A stretch of 64,000 bases of DNA. Source: Mytilus galloprovincialis. Taxonomy: Eukaryota > Mollusca > Bivalvia > Mytilida > Mytilidae. The stretch lies in NCBI RefSeq assembly GCF_965363235.1, contig NC_134845.1:63827261-63891260 (forward strand). The letters are read 5' to 3'. The position numbers and the translations under genes were made by a program. How positions within the stretch are numbered: the stretch's first letter is position 1; every line of letters starts with the position of its first letter. The notes below the pieces were generated by a model, which made no database searches, was not told the DNA's origin, and was given only the letters and a program-made list of their open reading frames with translations. Shown here piece by piece: positions 61,099 to 64,000 of the stretch.

Positions 61099-61665
61099 TT
61101 ATTTGTCTTTTGTCTTTCCATCAACATTCTTTGTGACTGCACTCGTACAGGCTTCATAATCTTTCTTTGTGACAGCACTTGTAGATGCTTCATCAGAATT
61201 CTTTGTGATGGCACTTGTAGAGGCTTGATCATCATTCTTTGTGATTGCACTCGTAGAGGCTTCATCATTTTTCTTCATTGGTGTACTTGTAAAAGAACAC
61301 TCTTCAAGTTTAATATTCTTTTCTTCTATTGAGTCATCCAAGAGTGACATTTCCAGTTCAAATTGTTGCTCTCTTTCATATCTTTCACATTTTCTCTTCA
61401 TGTCAAATTTTTCTTTCTTCAAACTGCAGAGTTCAGTTCTAAATTTTTTTTCATTTTCTGCCATTGTCTTCTTTAAGTTTGAAAGTTCGTTATTCAGGTT
61501 CATGGCTTCTTTTCTAACTTCATTCCCTAGCTTTCTAATCTTGTCTGTTGATGAGTTCATAAACCTCCCATGTTCATCATTTGATCTTGACACCTTTCCA
61601 AAGCATCCATTTATTTGATATGATACAGCAATTATATCATCAGCAATTTTGTTAATCTTGTCCAT
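61099..61665 (-). CDS. Coiled-coil protein encoded by the Helentron
   Basis: The ATG at 61665 (AAAATGG context) opens 188 codons to TAA at 61099. A possible acceptor (TTGTTTTTATATTTAG) lies 6 bases upstream, so a 5' non-coding exon is plausible. Residues 1-45 have a hydrophobic/polar N-terminus (MDKINKIADDIIAVSYQING). About 45-125 is heptad-like and strongly charged, consistent with a coiled coil (NELSNLKKTMAENEKKF). Residues 130-180 hold four 12-residue Ser/Thr/Ala units such as NDEASTSAITKN. There is no Cys/His cluster and no enzymatic motif. It lies upstream of and codirectional with the Rep gene, inside the same element ends. I do not recognise a family; an accessory DNA-binding or scaffold role would be a guess. 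Confidence 0.6.
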   Translation of the reverse strand: MDKINKIADDIIAVSYQINGCFGKVSRSNDEHGRFMNSSTDKIRKLGNEVRKEAMNLNNELSNLKKTMAENEKKFRTELCSLKKEKFDMKRKCERYEREQQFELEMSLLDDSIEEKNIKLEECSFTSTPMKKNDEASTSAITKNDDQASTSAITKNSDEASTSAVTKKDYEACTSAVTKNVDGKTKDK

Positions 61666-62870
61666 TTTTACCTAAATATAAAAACAAGTATGGAACATCA
61701 AGTTATACCCTGCCACTTACCGATGCCACTTACCTATGGGAAAGGGGTGGATGACAATAAAATGAAAAAAATGGCATAACTCAAAAAATATATTTTGGAT
61801 TAAGCCATTGATACTTTCTGTAAGTTATCATCTGGAACCTGCCATGAGAGGACAGATCAACGGCAATTTTTTTTTAGTGAAATCACATAATACTGTAATT
61901 GGTAGGGTATGAAAATATTTCAAAATTGAAAATTGATCCAAGAATACATGTATTTGAGTAATGGTATATCATTGAAAATGCTGACGCACAGACACAATGA
62001 GAGTGATTACTGTAGGAGGTTGCTGTTCTCACAAGACCCTAATAATGAATATCCCAGCCACTGCAGCTGATGTCAATGCCACCAGGCAAAGCCATGGTCA
62101 CATTCCAAACTAGATTGTATTAACAAATATCCCAGCCACTGCAGCTACTGTCCATGCCACTGGGCAAACCCATGGTCCTTTTGTCATTCCAAACTTAAAC
62201 TTAATTGTACTAGTATGCGAATATATTTAAAGATAGGCATGCAATTTATAGAAAAGCATGATGTATGTTACAACATTTAAATGATACATTGGCAAGAGTT
62301 AAAGCTACAAAACATGCATAAACTATGTTTTATTTGTGATGAAGCATACTAATGATTAAGTGTGGAAGGTCCGGCAACACTATGAGGGAGCGGACCATGG
62401 AAAGGGTTACATTACAGGCAATTTTTGTTTGTTAATCAGAACTATAATTGATACCCAATGAAATTGATCTGTATGTGTAAAAGTGACATAATTTAGCAGC
62501 ATTAGCCAAACATCAGATGTAATGAAACCCTTTTTCAAACCAAATGTTTTGTCTTTAACGAAGGAATGTTTGCTGAATTTTTACAGTTTTGACACTGCTA
62601 TTTAAAAAAAAAAAAAATAATAGTGAAAAAAACATTTGATTTGAATGTTGCCATATGAAAGCTGTGCAAAGATTTTACTAAAGGATTTTAATCAATATTT
62701 ACCTTTTTTTCCAAGCTGCAATATACTCCATTCTAGCACATCTGAAATGCTGACTGAAATCCCCCTATATTTAATGGAGTGGCTAGTGGGATGTTGAAAA
62801 CTCAGCAAAACATAAGCGAAAACTCAGCAAAACATAAGCGTGTAAACTTGTAAGGTCAATAAAAGTTCAA
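61666..62870 (-). other. Helentron 5' non-coding region
   Basis: No supported ORF. It holds a direct duplication of about 90 bp (AATATCCCAGCCACTGCAGC at 62048 and 62128) and a 22-base duplication (AAAACTCAGCAAAACATAAG at 62799 and 62819). On the minus strand, a TATA-like TTAAATATAG (62765-62774) lies about 60 bases upstream of a candidate donor AAAAAG/GTAAAT (62703). This could be a promoter and a 5' exon for the coiled-coil gene. Confidence 0.4.
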
Positions 62871-62876
62871 TAACTT

Positions 62877-63300
62877 AAAACCTCCCCCTTTTTTACAAAA
62901 TACTCAATAACTCAAAAATGAAATTTTGAATCATCACCAAAAAGTATACAGATATTAAGATTAATATAACAACGACATGTGTAAAGTTTTAAGCAAAATT
63001 ATACAGATATTAAGATTAATATAACAACGACATGTGTAAAGTTTTAAGCAATAATCATAAATCGTTTTTCAGATATGGCGCGACATGTAAAAAACCCCTC
63101 CCCCTTTTTTACAAAATACTCAATAACTCAAATATGAAATTTTGAATCATCACCAAAAAGTATACAGATATTAAGATTAATATAACTAAGAAGTGTTTAA
63201 AGTTTTAAGCCATAATCAAGAATTGTTTTTGAGATACAGTGCGACATGTGAAAAAAACACACCCCTGTTTAAGTTACAATGTGCCGTAACTCAAAAAGTT
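62877..63300 (-). repeat. Helentron 5' subterminal tandem units
   Basis: Units with AAAATACTCAATAACTCAAA and AATCATCACCAAAAAGTATACAG repeat at 62899, 63111 and, in shorter form, 63290. They are the inverse of the units at 41940-42560 in the 1-kb derivative, which ties the two elements together. A 60-base local duplication lies at 62940-63055. Confidence 0.8.
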
Positions 63301-63417
63301 TTAATCATATTTTCACCAAAAAGTATACAGATCATTTGACCATCATAAGAAACAACTATATTAAGTTTCATGTAATTTGGATAAGTCGTTCTCAAGTTAC
63401 GGTGCGACATGTTTACG

Positions 63418-63476
63418 CCGGACAGACGGACAGACGGACGGACAGACGGACAGACGGACGGACGGACGGACACCGG
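63418..63476. repeat. (GGAC/GACA)n microsatellite near the Helentron 5' end
   Basis: GGACAGACGGACAGACGGAC repeats over about 59 bases, the inverse of the GTCCGTCC run at 41773-41800 in the derivative. Confidence 0.85.
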
Positions 63477-63525
63477 ACATTTGTATACCATAATACGTCC
63501 CGTCAAAATTTGACGGGCGTATAAA

Positions 63526-63806
63526 AATGGTGTTTTCAGTCGTGTCCGTGCATTTACGCATGAACTGTTCAATCAAAGCTTCCCAAATTTTAATATGTTG
63601 TTACTAATGACAAAATGGAGGTCAAGTTCAAGAATGACGATTTTGACTTTTACCGTTCAGGAGTTATGGTTCTTGAAAGATCGAAAATTGGCGTTTCCAG
63701 TCATGTCCGTGCATTTACTCATGAACTGTTCAACCAAAGCTTTTCAAATTTTAATATGTTGTTACTGATGACAAAATGGAGGTCAAGTTAAATAATGTCG
63801 ATTTAA
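63526..63806 (+). mobile_element. Right remnant of the AACCGGATTT-family target element
   Basis: Continues the repeat interrupted at 51340: CAGTCGTGTCCGTGCATTTA, then two ~165-bp units containing TTTTACCGTTCAGGAGTTAT. It decays near GTCGATTTAAGGTAG with no AAATCCGGTT/hairpin end visible, so the target was itself incomplete. Confidence 0.65.
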
Positions 63807-64000
63807 GGTAGATTTATGGTATACCGCCAACTTGGATTGTACAATCACAGTAAAAAATCGGTCTAGTTATTTGGCCAAATCAGCAAATTTGGAAACAGAT
63901 TTGCAATTTAATGGTTAGACTGTTTATTAATATATGGAAAACTTGTTAATTTATTATATCATTCAAAATATTTTAACAAAAATCAAATTTTTTGGTTTTT

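Larger units (their letters stand above)
51341..63525 (-). mobile_element. Full-length ~12.2-kb Helentron (Helitron2-type rolling-circle transposon)
   Basis: Gene orientation is minus. The 5' end at about 63525 reads TTTATACGCCCGTCAAATTT, the 3' end at about 51341 reads GCGCAGCTGTTTA. ATACGCCCGTC (51366-51376) and GACGGGCGTAT (63512-63522) are perfect 11-bp inverses: terminal at one end, subterminal at the other. The 3' hairpin TGCGC-CACGA-GCGCA is at 51349-51363. The element splits a repeat that is continuous at 49501-49560; exact ends are ambiguous by about 2 bases because both junctions are A/T-rich. Contents in transcription order: 5' tandem units, a coiled-coil gene, then a multi-exon Rep-helicase-EEP gene. 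A 1-kb derivative at 41723-42740 confirms both ends. Confidence 0.85.

Noticed and set aside
63291..63572. 81- and 93-codon frames near the right end
   Set aside because: They run through the GGAC microsatellite and terminal palindrome of the Helentron; repeat-driven open frames.

Overview
This window looks like nuclear DNA of a bivalve mollusc, most likely a mussel (Mytilidae). It is AT-rich and intron-rich, coding DNA is sparse, and it is packed with dispersed repeats whose signatures I associate with bivalve genomes: the GATGTGGTATGAGTGCCAATGAGAC repeat, AGCTCACCTGGCC elements, GGATCCGCCACTG elements, and a tRNA-derived SINE array. The taxon is an inference from repeat and protein style; no marker gene is present.

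Layout. (1) 1-12.75 kb: the 3' part of a plus-strand host gene. Five phase-compatible exons (215-318, 2923-3032, 10286-10368, 10667-10725, 12335-12356) encode 125 residues that I do not recognise. (2) 12.75-47.5 kb: no convincing multi-exon gene. This stretch holds TA-flanked inverted-repeat elements, a 441-bp tandem array carrying tRNA-like heads, a ~1.2-kb minisatellite, a LINE 3' end, and several repeats that share one terminal architecture. A three-deep nest of such elements fills 41.1-45.2 kb. (3) 47.5-48.2 kb: the last two exons of another unrecognised plus-strand gene. (4) 49.3-51.3 kb: more repeats. (5) 51341-63525: a ~12.2-kb apparently full-length Helentron (Helitron2-type rolling-circle transposon) with genes on the minus strand, inserted in a copy of a different Helentron-like repeat whose halves lie on both sides.

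The Helentron has an 11-bp terminal/subterminal inverted repeat (ATACGCCCGTC at the lower-coordinate end, GACGGGCGTAT at the higher) and a 5-bp-stem hairpin at its 3' end. Its main gene, read right to left, encodes a basic and repeat-rich N-terminus spread over small exons, a 21-residue repeat array, a cysteine-containing region, an HUH Rep nuclease, a Pif1-type helicase, and a C-terminal endonuclease/exonuclease/phosphatase (EEP) domain. Two in-frame stops interrupt it. A TAA lies between the HUH histidines and the two catalytic tyrosines, so it cuts the nuclease in half. A TAG lies just before the last EEP motif (SDH), which is still in frame beyond it. A second gene upstream encodes a coiled-coil protein with a Ser/Thr/Ala-rich 12-residue repeat tail.

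A 1-kb non-autonomous derivative with both ends of this Helentron sits at 41723-42740, inside an AGCTCACC-family element, which is itself inside a GGAGCC-family element. Several of the abundant anonymous repeats here share the same recipe (5' inverted repeat, subterminal partner, 3' hairpin, T/T insertion), so they may be mobilised by Helentrons of this kind.
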